A DNA stretch of 48,984 bases, from assembly GCF_015680235.1 (NCBI RefSeq), contig NZ_JADLJL010000036.1:1-48984 (forward strand), written 5' to 3'. Positions 17,764 to 26,436 of this stretch are shown one piece after another. A program made the translations under genes and the position numbers. Each line of letters starts with the position of its first letter. The first letter of the stretch is position 1. The stretch is from Pseudomonas guariconensis (GTDB lineage: Bacteria > Pseudomonadota > Gammaproteobacteria > Pseudomonadales > Pseudomonadaceae). The notes below the pieces were generated by a model. That model saw only the letters and a list, made by a program, of their open reading frames with translations, did no database searches and was not told the origin of the DNA.

Positions 17764-17958
17764 TGGCAGGCGTCCTGTTGCGAGGGGCATGGCTGCATCA
17801 TCGCACAGGCACGCCTGACCCTCACCCCTCATGACCGGCACCACCTCGTACCAATGTCTGCCTGGCAATCTGAGATTAATCCTACAAAGCGCCACCATGA
17901 TTGTTTATGCTGGCGGGCTCAAGCCATGACGCGTGGCCATTTCGACAAGCATCCGTCC

Positions 17959-18858
17959 ATGAAAATCGCACTCGTACTGATCTTCGCCCTCTCGATCGCC
18001 TATGTTCACCTGCGCGGTCGGGTTCGCCATAAATTGACCCGCCAGCTGGGCGACCACTCCAGCTTCCTCGCCCCGGTCAACGCCTTCCTGTACCTGTTCT
18101 CCAGGCACCCGGCCAAGCCCTACCTGCCGGTGGAGGCGTTCCCGGAACTGCAGCCGCTGAAGGATCACTGGCAGGAAATCCGCGAGGAAGCCCAGCAGTT
18201 GCTGCACGTGGGTGAAATCAAGAAATCCGACAACTATGACGACGTTGGTTTCAACTCGTTCTTCAAGACCGGCTGGAAGCGCTTCTACCTGAAGTGGTAC
18301 GGCGAGAGCCACCCTTCGGCCATGAAGCTGTGCCCGCGCACCACCGAGCTGCTGCAGGGCATCGGCACGGTCAAGGCGGCCATGTTCGCCACCCTGCCGC
18401 CGGGCGCCAAGCTGGTGCGCCATCGTGACCCCTATGCCGGCTCCTACCGCTACCACCTGGGCCTGGACACACCCAACGACGACGGCTGCTACATCGATGT
18501 CGACGGCCAGAAGTACTCCTGGCGCGACGGCGAGGCAGTAGTGTTCGACGAGACCTACATCCACTACGCCGCCAACACCACCGAGCACAACCGCATCATC
18601 CTGTTCTGCGACGTGGAGCGCCCGCTCAAGTACCGCTGGGCGACCGCCTTCAACCGCTGGTTCAGCCGCAACGTCATGGCCGCCGCCGCCGCGCCCAACG
18701 ATGCCAACGACAAGACCGGCGGCATCAACCGTCTGTTCACCCGCATCTACAAGATTCGCGAGCGCGGCAAGGCGATGAAGAAGCGCAACCGTACCCGCTA
18801 CTACCTGGAGAAGTGGGCTGTCGTCGCGGCACTGGTACTGTTCTTCATCTACATCTGA
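17959..18858 (+). CDS. lpxO: Lipid A hydroxylase LpxO (Fe(II)/2-oxoglutarate dioxygenase)
   Basis: The 299-residue protein matches LpxO, an aspartyl/asparaginyl beta-hydroxylase-fold enzyme that 2-hydroxylates a secondary acyl chain of lipid A at the inner membrane. An N-terminal membrane anchor (MKIALVLIFALSIAYVHL) is followed by the catalytic core with the iron ligands in LVRHRDPYAGSYRYHLGL and DETYIHYAANTTEHNRIILF. A second hydrophobic segment closes the chain (WAVVAALVLFFIYI). The ATG at 17959 gives the family length; in-frame codons farther upstream overlap thpR. In P. aeruginosa such hydroxylation alters outer-membrane properties and host recognition. Confidence 0.93.
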   Translation: MKIALVLIFALSIAYVHLRGRVRHKLTRQLGDHSSFLAPVNAFLYLFSRHPAKPYLPVEAFPELQPLKDHWQEIREEAQQLLHVGEIKKSDNYDDVGFNSFFKTGWKRFYLKWYGESHPSAMKLCPRTTELLQGIGTVKAAMFATLPPGAKLVRHRDPYAGSYRYHLGLDTPNDDGCYIDVDGQKYSWRDGEAVVFDETYIHYAANTTEHNRIILFCDVERPLKYRWATAFNRWFSRNVMAAAAAPNDANDKTGGINRLFTRIYKIRERGKAMKKRNRTRYYLEKWAVVAALVLFFIYI

Positions 18859-18905
18859 GATCGCGGGGCCTTGGATCCAGCGCGATCGGCGTGGGGGTGG
18901 CGCCC

Positions 18906-19033
18906 CCCTGTAGGAGCGGGCTTGTCCCGCGATTGGGCCGGGCCGGATATCACCGTCGCCTGGCAAGGGCTTCGCGCGTGATCGCCGGGCAAGCCCGCAC
19001 AGCACCGCAGCCCATCGGGCTGCGTAATCCCCC
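18906..19033 (+). repeat. Composite REP element
   Basis: TAGGAGCGGGCTTGTCCCGC at the left pairs with the inverted GGGCAAGCCCGC near 18998. The spacer contains GGATATCACCGTCGCCTGGC, shared almost exactly with the elements at 26716-26880 and 29318-29488. It fills most of the gap between lpxO and the AhpD-like gene. Confidence 0.75.
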
Positions 19034-19090
19034 ATCACGATCTTCGACTAGCCTGAAAGCTCCTGTTGCCAACCTCTTGAGGTGAACGCG

Positions 19091-19435
19091 ATGAGCATGA
19101 TGGACTGGGACGCCTACCGTAAGCAGTTGATGGCCGGCATCGGCGATCTCAAGCAATTGTCCCCCGACACCGTGGCCGGCTACATGACAGCCAGCGGTGC
19201 CGGGGCCAAGACCAATCACCTGGATGCCAAAACCCGCGAACTGATCTCCCTGGCCGTGGCTGTGACCACCCGCTGCGATGGCTGCATCGCCGTGCACTCC
19301 CAGCAAGCGGTCAAGCAAGGCGCCACCCGTGAGGAAATCGCCGAGGCCCTCGGTGTGGCCGTGGCGATGAATGCGGGCGCCGCGCTGGTGTACTCGGCCC
19401 GCGTCATGGATGCGGTGGGCAAGGCCGGCAGTTGA
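19091..19435 (+). CDS. AhpD-like carboxymuconolactone decarboxylase family protein
   Basis: This 114-residue protein is a one-domain AhpD-like member. It has the family pattern LDAKTRELISLAVAVTTRCDGCIAVHSQQAV with a C-x2-C pair and the following histidine, which form the peroxidase or thiol-disulfide site, and then GATREEIAEALGVAVAMNAGAAL. Such proteins act as small alkylhydroperoxidases or thiol oxidoreductases; decarboxylase activity is unlikely with the CxxC pair. A GTG at 19082 would add three residues. It lies 74 bases before the GNAT gene on the same strand. Confidence 0.9.
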   Translation: MSMMDWDAYRKQLMAGIGDLKQLSPDTVAGYMTASGAGAKTNHLDAKTRELISLAVAVTTRCDGCIAVHSQQAVKQGATREEIAEALGVAVAMNAGAALVYSARVMDAVGKAGS

Positions 19436-19509
19436 GCGAACGACGCCGCCGCTCTTGCGCGACGGCGCCACGCCACCCAGACTTGGCGGTTCAGCCCGCA
19501 GGAGCCGCC

Positions 19510-20079
19510 ATGATCCAGATCCGCCCCATGACCCCGGAAGACTTCGAGCGCTTCTGGCCGACCTTCCAGGCCATCGTCCAGGCCCGCCAGACCTACGCCT
19601 TCGACCCCGACCTCAGCTTCGAGCAAGCCCGCCACCTGTGGCTTTCGCTGCCGCTGCGCACCCTGGTGGCCGAAGCCGACGGCCAACTGCTGGGCTCGTA
19701 CTACCTCAAGGCCAACGCAGCAGGCCCCGGCAGCCACGTGGGCAATTGTGGCTACATGGTCGCCGAAGCCGCCCGTGGCCGTGGCGTGGCGCGGCTGATG
19801 TGCGAACACTCACAGAAACTGGCACGCCAGGAAGGCTTCCTGGCCCTGCAGTTCAACTCGGTGGTGGCCACTAACGAAGTGGCCGTGGCGCTGTGGCACA
19901 AGCTCGGTTTCGAGACCGTGGGCCGCCTGCCCAAAGCCTATCGCCATGCCGAGCTGGGGCTGGTGGACTGCCTGGTGATGTACAAGTGGCTGGCCGATGA
20001 ACCGGTGGTGGAAAAGCCGCCGCTGTTGATCGGGCGCAAGAACATCGAGGCCCGCGTATCGCGCCGTCGCGGTCGCTGA
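19510..20079 (+). CDS. GNAT-family N-acetyltransferase
   Basis: The 189-residue product has a GNAT fold: IQIRPMTPEDFERFWPTFQA at the start, the acetyl-CoA loop in GYMVAEAARGRGVARLMCEH, then ALQFNSVVATNEVAVALWHKLGFETVGRLPKAYRH. The sequence resembles the uncharacterised L-amino-acid/phosphinothricin-like acetyltransferases of pseudomonads. The start at 19510 follows GGAGCCGCC; the open frame upstream is not conserved-looking. The C-terminal 30 residues are basic. The acceptor substrate is unknown. Confidence 0.88.
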   Translation: MIQIRPMTPEDFERFWPTFQAIVQARQTYAFDPDLSFEQARHLWLSLPLRTLVAEADGQLLGSYYLKANAAGPGSHVGNCGYMVAEAARGRGVARLMCEHSQKLARQEGFLALQFNSVVATNEVAVALWHKLGFETVGRLPKAYRHAELGLVDCLVMYKWLADEPVVEKPPLLIGRKNIEARVSRRRGR

Positions 20080-20119
20080 ACCCTCCCCTTGCGCATTTGA
20101 CTCCCGCGCCGAACGATGG

Positions 20120-20316
20120 TCAGATGCGCACCTGTTTCAGGTGTCCTGCGCCGCCGCGCGCAGGGTGAAACGGGAAGCCGGTGCGTCCTTTGCAGGACAA
20201 GTCCGGCGCTGCCCCCGCAACGGTAAGCGAGCGAACCCTTCGACACACCACTGTGCCTCGCGCATGGGAAGGTGAAGGCGTTCATGACCCTCGCAAGCCC
20301 GGAGACCGGCCTGGAG
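20120..20316 (+). ncRNA. Cobalamin (AdoCbl) riboswitch
   Basis: The conserved blocks appear in order. GGGAAGCCGGTG comes at about 20170. GCTGCCCCCGCAACGGTAAG, the B12 box region, is at about 20208-20227. CACTGTGC with GGGAAGG is near 20250-20275, and AAGCCCGGAGACCGGCC is at 20295-20311. This is the class I adenosylcobalamin aptamer. It lies in the 360-base leader of a TonB-dependent receptor and should switch off its expression when cobalamin is plentiful. The remaining 120 bases to the start codon probably hold the expression platform. Confidence 0.93.
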
Positions 20317-20439
20317 CTTCGTTGGCAAACCCGCGGTGGGCGGGCGCAGGCCGGTTTCGCGTGCGCCCCTGCGTGCGTGCTTGCTCGTCTATGCGTTGTT
20401 TCCACCGGGATCCATTCATTCCTGCAGCAGTGGAACGAC

Positions 20440-22566
20440 ATGTCCCGTACCTACACGCTTCACACCCTGGCGGCCTGCCTGGCCGTCTCCATGCCGGCAT
20501 GGTCCGATGAGTTCGACAGCCAGGCCCTGACCTTGCCCTCGACCGCCATCACCGACACCCGCGACGCAGCGTCCATCGACCTGGCTACCCCGACCCAGGC
20601 CGGCTCGCGCCTGGGCCTGAGCGCCCTGGAAACGCCGGCCAGCACCAGCAGCATCAGCGCCGAGCAGATCCAGCAGCGCAACAACCTCACCGTCCAGGAT
20701 GCCGTGACCCGCTCACCGGGCATCACCTTCACCGGCAGCCCGGGCGATGGCGGCACCGGGCTCTCTGCCCGTGGCTTCGAAGGCCAGAGTTCGGTGATGA
20801 CGCTGTTCGACGGCTCGCGCCTGTACAGCGGCGCCGGCACACTGACCTTTCCGGTCGACCCATGGATGATCGAGCGCATCGAGGTGATCCGCGGGCCGGC
20901 GTCGGTGCTCTATGGCGAAGGCGCCACCGGCGCCGTGGTCAACGCCATACCCAAGAAGCCCTTCGCCGGCGAGATCCGCAATCATCTGCGCCTGGGCTAT
21001 GGTTCATGGGATCGCCAGCAGCTCGGCCTGGACCGCGGCGGTAGCCTCAGCGAACGCCTCAGCTACCGCATGACCCTGAACCAGCAAGCCGGCAATGGCT
21101 GGGTCGATCGTACCGACTCGCGCAGCCTGGCCCTGAGCGCCGCCCTGCGCTTCGACGCCACCGACGACCTGAGCTTCACCCTCGCCCACGAGCGTGGCGA
21201 TGCCGAGCCCGCCAACTATTACGGCACCCCATTGATCGACGGCCATTACCGCAGCAGCCTGCGCAAGAAGAATTACAACATCCAGAACGACGTGCAGCGC
21301 TACCACGACGAGTGGACCCGCCTGAACACCGACTGGGCCATCAGCGACCGCATCACCGCCAGCAACCAGCTGTACTCCATCAAGAGCCGTCGGCATTGGC
21401 GCAACGCCGAGACCTACGCATGGAACGCCGATGCCGGCTACCTCGAGCGCGGCAGCTTCCTGGAGATCAAGCACAACCAGGAACAGCTCGGCGACCGCCA
21501 GAGCTTCACGTTCGACCACAGCCTGTTCGGCCTGGCCAGCAAGACCGTCGTCGGTGCCGAGTACAACAAGATCCGCTTCAACGTCGACAGCAACGCACCG
21601 TACGACGATGGCAGCCAGGACGTGTTGGACCCCTGGAACCCGGCGCCTGGCCGGTTCCACAGCTTATCGCCGACACGCCCGCAAACCTTGTCCACCACCC
21701 ACACCTTCTCGCTGTTCGCCGAGAATCGCACGGCGCTGAGCGAGCGCCTGTCGCTGGTGACCGGGGTACGCCGCGACCAGAACCATATCGACCGCGACGA
21801 TTTGGTCAACGACACCCGCAGCGACCGCAGCCTGCGCGGTGGCAACTGGCGTGCCGGCCTGGTGTTGGCGGTCACGCCGGATCTGTCCCTGTATGGGCAG
21901 TATTCGACCAGCGAAGACGGCGTGGGCGACCTGCTGACGCTGCGTCCGGAGCAACGCTACGACCTGACCGAAGCCAAGCAGACCGAATTGGGCCTCAAGC
22001 AACGGTTCTGGGGCGGGCGCGGTGAATGGACCCTGGCGGCCTACCACATCGTCAAGAACAAACTGCTGGTCGCCGACCCTGTGAACCACGGTGTACAGCA
22101 AGCAGGCCAACAGACCTCCGACGGCCTGGAAGCGTCCGTGGAGCTGGCCTTGGCCAACCAGTGGCAGGTCTCGGCCAACGCCTCGGTGGTACGCGCAAGG
22201 TTCGACGACTATCTCGAACGCACCGCCACCGGCGTGATGGACCGTGCCGGCAACCGCCCGGCCAACGTGCCGCGGCGCACGGCCAACCTATGGGTCAGCA
22301 AAGGTTTCGGCCAGGATGTCGAGGCCGGCCTAGGGTTGCGTTACGTGGACAAACGCTACGACAGCGCAGCAAACCAGAGCAGCGTCCCGGGCTATACGGT
22401 GGTCGATGGTTCTATCGGCTGGCAGGTCTTGCCAGCTGTGCGTCTGGGGCTGCAGGTGAACAACCTGTTCGACCGCGAATATGCCGCTTCCTACCTCTAT
22501 ACCAGTGACCAATGGCTGCTGGGCGCGCCCCGGTCATACTTCGCCACGGTGGACTACACCTTCTGA
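20440..22566 (+). CDS. TonB-dependent outer-membrane receptor under B12 control
   Basis: The 708-residue protein has a signal peptide (MSRTYTLHTLAACLAVSMPAW). A plug domain follows (TVQDAVTRSPGITFTGSPGD; SSVMTLFDGSRLYSGAG; IERIEVIRGPASVLYGEGAT), then a 22-strand barrel ending in SYFATVDYTF with terminal phenylalanine. By sequence it looks like the siderophore-receptor branch rather than a short BtuB (about 600 residues). The cobalamin riboswitch in its leader says its cargo is related to corrinoids or cobalt. The in-frame upstream codons overlap the riboswitch, so ATG 20440 is the start. Role in B12 or cobinamide uptake is inferred from regulation. Confidence 0.9.
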   Translation: MSRTYTLHTLAACLAVSMPAWSDEFDSQALTLPSTAITDTRDAASIDLATPTQAGSRLGLSALETPASTSSISAEQIQQRNNLTVQDAVTRSPGITFTGSPGDGGTGLSARGFEGQSSVMTLFDGSRLYSGAGTLTFPVDPWMIERIEVIRGPASVLYGEGATGAVVNAIPKKPFAGEIRNHLRLGYGSWDRQQLGLDRGGSLSERLSYRMTLNQQAGNGWVDRTDSRSLALSAALRFDATDDLSFTLAHERGDAEPANYYGTPLIDGHYRSSLRKKNYNIQNDVQRYHDEWTRLNTDWAISDRITASNQLYSIKSRRHWRNAETYAWNADAGYLERGSFLEIKHNQEQLGDRQSFTFDHSLFGLASKTVVGAEYNKIRFNVDSNAPYDDGSQDVLDPWNPAPGRFHSLSPTRPQTLSTTHTFSLFAENRTALSERLSLVTGVRRDQNHIDRDDLVNDTRSDRSLRGGNWRAGLVLAVTPDLSLYGQYSTSEDGVGDLLTLRPEQRYDLTEAKQTELGLKQRFWGGRGEWTLAAYHIVKNKLLVADPVNHGVQQAGQQTSDGLEASVELALANQWQVSANASVVRARFDDYLERTATGVMDRAGNRPANVPRRTANLWVSKGFGQDVEAGLGLRYVDKRYDSAANQSSVPGYTVVDGSIGWQVLPAVRLGLQVNNLFDREYAASYLYTSDQWLLGAPRSYFATVDYTF

Positions 22567-22586
22567 TCCCTGAAGCCAGCGCCGCC

Positions 22587-22735
22587 CTTGTAGGAGCGGC
22601 CTTGTGCCGCGATGGGCTGCATCGCAGCCCCACCCCTCGAACCCTGCAAGAACGGGTTCACTCGCACATCATTCAACGCGCGGCATGGCACCGGCTTCGC
22701 CGATGTTCGCGGGACAAGCCCGCTCCTACAGGGGG
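22587..22735. repeat. Pair of inverted REP elements
   Basis: TTGTAGGAGCGGCCTTGTGC (22589-22608) and, inverted, GCGGGACAAGCCCGCTCCTA (22709-22728) flank about 100 bases of non-coding sequence. The pair lies between the convergent receptor and cobF genes, where it may stop or protect both transcripts. Confidence 0.75.
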
Positions 22736-22769
22736 TGCCGGCGATGAGACATGGAAATGAAACACCGGG

Positions 22770-23519
22770 TCACTGCCCACGCCGCAACAGGTAGGTATCC
22801 ATGATCCACCCCTTACGCTGCCGCAGCCGCTCCCGCACTTCGAGGATCTTCGCCTTGACCTGCAGCAGCGGCCCGGCGACCAGCACTTCATCCTCGGTAC
22901 CCAGATACGCTCCCCAGTAGATCGTCAATGCCGGGTCGTCCAAGTCAGCAAAGGCGCACTGCCCGTCCAGCATCACCACCACATTGTCGATCCGCGCCTG
23001 CTTGGCCAAGCATCTGCCCGGCAGCACGGTCAACGGCTCGCCGATGCGGTTCAACGGTACCTGATGACGAGCAGCCAGGGCCTGCACGCTGCTGATGCCC
23101 GGGATCACCTCCAATGCCAGGGTCATGCCGCGCGCTCGGACCAGATCAAGCACGCGCAAAGTGCTGTCGTACAGACCAGGCTCCCCCCAGAGCAGGAAGG
23201 CACCCACGTCGCCAGGCCTCAGTTCATCCACGAGCAGACGGCCATACAAGGCCGCCCGCTGCCGGTGCCAGTGCTGCACCGACCCCACATAGTCCGCCGC
23301 CTGGCCATCACGCTTCGGGTCCGCCACCTGCACCAGGCGGTAGCCACCGTCCGGCACGTAGCGCTCCAGGATCATCGTGCGCAGGCGTGCCAGTTCGTCC
23401 TTGTCGGGGCCCTTGTCCAGGATGAAGAACACCGTGGCGCGCCGCAGCGCCTCCACGGCTTCGAAGGTGACCTGGCGGGGGTCGCCAGGCCCGATGCCAA
23501 TCAGCAGAAGGTGTTTCAT
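22770..23519 (-). CDS. cobF: Precorrin-6A synthase (deacetylating)
   Basis: This 249-residue enzyme belongs to the tetrapyrrole methylase family. It starts KHLLLIGIGPGDPRQVTFEA, the SAM-binding GxGxGD loop, continues GDVGAFLLWGEPGLYDSTLR, and contains the substrate/SAM loop EVIPGISSVQALAARHQVPL. Its length, and the ILDKGPDKDELARLR segment, are typical of CobF. In the aerobic cobalamin pathway CobF methylates C-1 of precorrin-5 and releases acetate. The frame extends to 23576, but ATG 23519 fits the family. It is convergent with a receptor under cobalamin riboswitch control, which ties the two to B12 metabolism. Other cob genes are not in the window. Confidence 0.92.
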   Translation of the reverse strand: MKHLLLIGIGPGDPRQVTFEAVEALRRATVFFILDKGPDKDELARLRTMILERYVPDGGYRLVQVADPKRDGQAADYVGSVQHWHRQRAALYGRLLVDELRPGDVGAFLLWGEPGLYDSTLRVLDLVRARGMTLALEVIPGISSVQALAARHQVPLNRIGEPLTVLPGRCLAKQARIDNVVVMLDGQCAFADLDDPALTIYWGAYLGTEDEVLVAGPLLQVKAKILEVRERLRQRKGWIMDTYLLRRGQ

Positions 23520-23582
23520 CGCCCTGCTCGTGCGGATGCCAGCGGCCATTGTCAGCCGGCCGCCGGCGTTTGGCAAAGCACC

Positions 23583-24872
23583 CTACAGGATCGAGAAGTT
23601 GTAGCTGACGATGACCCGCGTCTCGTCCATGTCCCGTGCCCACTTCTCGTAGTTGCTGCGGTAGGTGGAGTTGCGTAGGCGCACGCTCAGGTCCTTGAAG
23701 GTGCCGCTCTGCACCTGGTACTTGAGCTCGGTATCGCGCTCCCACTCCTTGCCTTCGGCGTTGCTGCCGGGGACCTTGATATGGTCGCCGTTGATGTAGC
23801 GGGTGAAGAAGGTCAGGCCGGGCACGCCGAGTGCCTTGAAGTCGTAGTCATAGCGTACCTGCCAGGAGCGCTCCTGGGCGGCGGCGAAGTCGTTGACCTG
23901 GGCGTAGTTGACCAGGTACGGGTTGCTGCCGTCGAGGTACGGCATGGCGTTCTCGCCATACATGCGCTGCCAGCCGGCACTGATCTTGTGCCCGCCCAGG
24001 CTGTAGCCGAGCATGCCGCTGAAGGCGCGGTGGTCGATCTCGCCGGCATGGGCATTGCCGATGTCGTCGCTCTTGATCAGGCGCAGGTCCGCCGACACGC
24101 TGCCCAGCGCCAGCGGCTGGGTACCCACCAGGCCCAGGAACTGCTGGCGGTAGATGTTCTCCAAGCGCGATACCTGGTACTGGCCGCTGAGGCGATCGTT
24201 GAAACGGTAGTCGACACCGGCCAGGTCGAAGTGATCGGCTTCGGTGTCGCAGGCGTAGCGCTTGTTCTTGCAATGCACGCGAATGTCCTGGCGGTCGGTC
24301 GAGTCTCGCGCGGTGTACTGGTTCAGGCGCGCCAGGGTGAACTTCAGGTCGCTCACCTCCTCGGAGGTGAGCATGGCACCATGGAACATCGTCGGCAGCA
24401 GGCGACCATCGTTGTACTTGAGCAGGGGCATGTCCGGCATCATCGAGCCATAGCGCAGCACCGTGCGGGACACCTTGACCTTGCCGGCCACGCCCAGCTT
24501 GGCGTACTGGTCGGTCGAGCGGCGCGGGTCATGGCCGGACGCCGGCAACAGGCCGCTGTTGCTGTCGGCCGGGCTCGAGTCGAGCTTGAAGCCAACCATG
24601 CCCAGGGCATCCACGCCAAAGCCCACCGGGCCCTGGGTATAACCGGACTGCACATTCAGGATAAAGCCCTGCGCCCACTCTTCGCGCTTGGACGCGCCTT
24701 GGCTGGAACTGCTGTGGCCGTCACGGAAATCCCGGTTGAAATAAACATTACGCGCCTCGACCTTGGCGGTCGTGTCTTCAAGAAAACCACCCGCCTGGGC
24801 CTGGGCACCGACGCACAGGAAGAACAGGCCGGCAACACGGCGCCCGGGGGCAAGGGGAAACGGGGGAAACAT
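23583..24872 (-). CDS. OprD-family outer-membrane porin
   Basis: The 429-residue product has a signal peptide region ending near VGAQAQA, followed by the OprD start GGFLEDTTAKVEARNVYFNR and the family pattern KREEWAQGFILNVQSGYTQG. Later motifs are SGLLPASGHDPRRSTDQYAKL, KVSRTVLRYGSMMPDMPLL and the C-terminal YSYN/SYNFSIL-like strand. OprD/Occ porins take up basic amino acids, peptides or carboxylates. It precedes cobF on the same strand by 63 bases, which may mean joint transcription. Substrate is not deducible. The start is weakly defined; GTG 24923 is an alternative. Confidence 0.88.
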   Translation of the reverse strand: MFPPFPLAPGRRVAGLFFLCVGAQAQAGGFLEDTTAKVEARNVYFNRDFRDGHSSSSQGASKREEWAQGFILNVQSGYTQGPVGFGVDALGMVGFKLDSSPADSNSGLLPASGHDPRRSTDQYAKLGVAGKVKVSRTVLRYGSMMPDMPLLKYNDGRLLPTMFHGAMLTSEEVSDLKFTLARLNQYTARDSTDRQDIRVHCKNKRYACDTEADHFDLAGVDYRFNDRLSGQYQVSRLENIYRQQFLGLVGTQPLALGSVSADLRLIKSDDIGNAHAGEIDHRAFSGMLGYSLGGHKISAGWQRMYGENAMPYLDGSNPYLVNYAQVNDFAAAQERSWQVRYDYDFKALGVPGLTFFTRYINGDHIKVPGSNAEGKEWERDTELKYQVQSGTFKDLSVRLRNSTYRSNYEKWARDMDETRVIVSYNFSIL

Positions 24873-25224
24873 GCGAAAGGAACATCCAGAACAAAGCGAA
24901 AACGACCCAGGGCAGCACACCACCCTGGCACTACAAGACCGTTGGCAAATACCCCGGCCAGCATCTTGGATGATCGCCCAACCGCTCTAGCCCAAGCCAT
25001 AGGACCATGGTCTAGGTAGGCCTCAAGAGCACTATGAAGACCGCCGCGAATACCGTACGAAAAACTAGCAAAGTTCCGCGATTACTTATAAAAAGTTTGC
25101 GGTTTACCCTCGTGAATTCGAAGACTACACTCGATATCAGCGAACAGCTATACCCATCCTCGTGGCCGGCGTTTATCGCTTTCTTGTATGTTCGTCACGC
25201 CCCGCCACGGCACTTACAGGAGTG
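24873..25224. other. Divergent promoter region between oprD-like and MvaT-family genes
   Basis: This 352-base stretch holds no convincing gene. The part from about 25060 to 25150 is clearly AT-rich (TTACTTATAAAAAGTTTGCG), as expected for an H-NS-family target or a strong promoter. A 10-bp palindrome GACCATGGTC lies near 25005-25014. The short frame at 25034-25225 ends inside the next gene and has no ribosome site. Confidence 0.5.
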
Positions 25225-25593
25225 ATGACAGTGTCCAGACTTGCAGAGTTTCGTGCTGCCGAAAAAGCTCTCCAGGAACAAATGGCGCAACTGGAGGCGA
25301 TGAAAAAGGACGCCGGCCTAAAACGCGAAATCGAATTCGAGCAGAAACTAGTCGGCCTGATGAAAAGCTATGACAAGAGCCTGCGCGACATCATCGCCAT
25401 CCTCGATCCGAAGGCGGCCACCCGGGCCCCGGCCACGGCGCCCAAACAGCAGCGCCGCCCCCGCGTGGTGAAGGTGTACGAAAACCCGCACACCGGTGAG
25501 CTGATCGAGACCAAAGGCGGCAACCACCGCGGGTTGAAGGCCTGGAAAGAGCAATACGGTGCCAAGACGGTGGAAAGCTGGGTACGCACATGA
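25225..25593 (+). CDS. turB: MvaT/MvaU-family H-NS-like xenogeneic silencer
   Basis: This 122-residue protein matches the MvaT family of pseudomonads. An N-terminal coiled-coil dimerisation part (RLAEFRAAEKALQEQMAQLE; REIEFEQKLVGLMKSYDKSL) is followed by RDIIAILDPK and a linker. The C-terminal AT-pincer domain reads VVKVYENPHTGELIETKGGN and HRGLKAWKEQYGAKTVESW. It binds AT-rich DNA and represses horizontally acquired genes. AGGAG directly before ATG 25225 fixes the start. The symbol turB is by resemblance and synteny I recall for P. putida; paralogues are so similar that mvaU would be equally defensible. Confidence 0.9.
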   Translation: MTVSRLAEFRAAEKALQEQMAQLEAMKKDAGLKREIEFEQKLVGLMKSYDKSLRDIIAILDPKAATRAPATAPKQQRRPRVVKVYENPHTGELIETKGGNHRGLKAWKEQYGAKTVESWVRT

Positions 25594-25701
25594 AACATCA
25601 ACGCGTACTTCACACTTTTTTCACATCGACACGCGCAGTATCGAACCAGCTAAAGGACTAGCGACCCCATCACGCGCCCGCACATGCGGGCCTCTAATTC
25701 C

Positions 25702-25734
25702 AGCGCCCTGCACTCGTGCAGGGCGCTTTCATTT
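25702..25734 (+). terminator. Intrinsic terminator after the MvaT-family gene
   Basis: AGCGCCCTGCA and TGCAGGGCGCT form a perfect 11-bp stem around a CTCG loop, followed by TTCATTT. It lies 109 bases after the stop codon and before gloA, so it ends the upstream transcript. Confidence 0.8.
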
Positions 25735-25817
25735 GCGCTCACGCCTCACTGCCGTATCATGGCCCACCTGTCTTTACCGCCGGGGCCCTGTGCCCTGGCC
25801 TCGTTCCTGGAGCACCC

Positions 25818-26339
25818 ATGAGTCTGCACGATCTGCAAACCCTGCCAGGCGTGACCGCCAAGCCGGACGCCGCTACCCACCGTTTCGTCTTCAACCACAC
25901 CATGCTGCGGGTCAAGGACATCGAAAAGTCCCTGGACTTCTACACCCGCGTCCTGGGCTTCAGCCTGGTGGACAAGCGCGACTTCCCGGAAGCGGCCTTC
26001 AGCCTGTACTTCCTGGCCCTGGTGGACCCCGCACAGATTCCGGCCGACGACGCCCAGCGCCACCAGTGGATGAAGTCGATCCCCGGTATCCTCGAACTGA
26101 CCCATAACCATGGCACCGAGCACGACCCGGAATTCGCCTACCACGACGGCAACACCGACCCGCGCGGTTTCGGCCACATCTGCATTTCGGTTCCGGACGT
26201 ACGCGCCGCGTGCGAGCGCTTCGAAGCCCTCCAGGTGCCCTTCCAGAAGCGCCTGAGCGATGGCCGCATGAAGCACCTGGCCTTCATCAAGGACCCCGAC
26301 GGTTACTGGGTGGAAGTCATCCAGCCGACCGAACTCTGA
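25818..26339 (+). CDS. gloA: Lactoylglutathione lyase (glyoxalase I)
   Basis: The 173-residue enzyme has the glyoxalase/VOC fold with FNHTMLRVKDIEKSLDFYTR at the start, LELTHNHGTE in the middle, and GFGHICISVPDV and YWVEVIQPTEL at the end. These supply the two His and two Glu metal ligands. It converts the methylglyoxal-glutathione hemithioacetal to S-lactoylglutathione. The longer loop form (about 175 residues) is the zinc-type version found as one of several GloA copies in pseudomonads. The in-frame codons upstream of 25818 overlap the terminator region and are not used. Confidence 0.94.
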   Translation: MSLHDLQTLPGVTAKPDAATHRFVFNHTMLRVKDIEKSLDFYTRVLGFSLVDKRDFPEAAFSLYFLALVDPAQIPADDAQRHQWMKSIPGILELTHNHGTEHDPEFAYHDGNTDPRGFGHICISVPDVRAACERFEALQVPFQKRLSDGRMKHLAFIKDPDGYWVEVIQPTEL

Positions 26340-26363
26340 GCCCGCCGACAAGGCACGCTCGTC

Positions 26364-26428
26364 GGGCCGGGAACCTCCGGCCCCTCGCTGTGGTATATGG
26401 AATAGACCTGTTCCAAGCCACAGCGAGG
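26364..26428 (+). promoter_or_regulatory. Hairpins flanking the leader of the 82-residue gene
   Basis: GGGCCGG/CCGGCCC (26364-26383) forms a hairpin just after gloA and may end its transcript. Next, CCTCGCTGTGG (26383-26393) pairs perfectly with CCACAGCGAGG (26418-26428), enclosing an inner dyad GGAATAG-AC-CTGTTCC. The second stem runs into the ribosome site (GAGGTAAGG) of the gene at 26437, so it could control its translation. Confidence 0.45.
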
Positions 26429-26436
26429 TAAGGACG

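Noticed and set aside
17284..17958. N-terminal extension of lpxO by 225 residues
   Set aside because: It overlaps thpR in antisense, and the LpxO family starts at the membrane anchor beginning at 17959.
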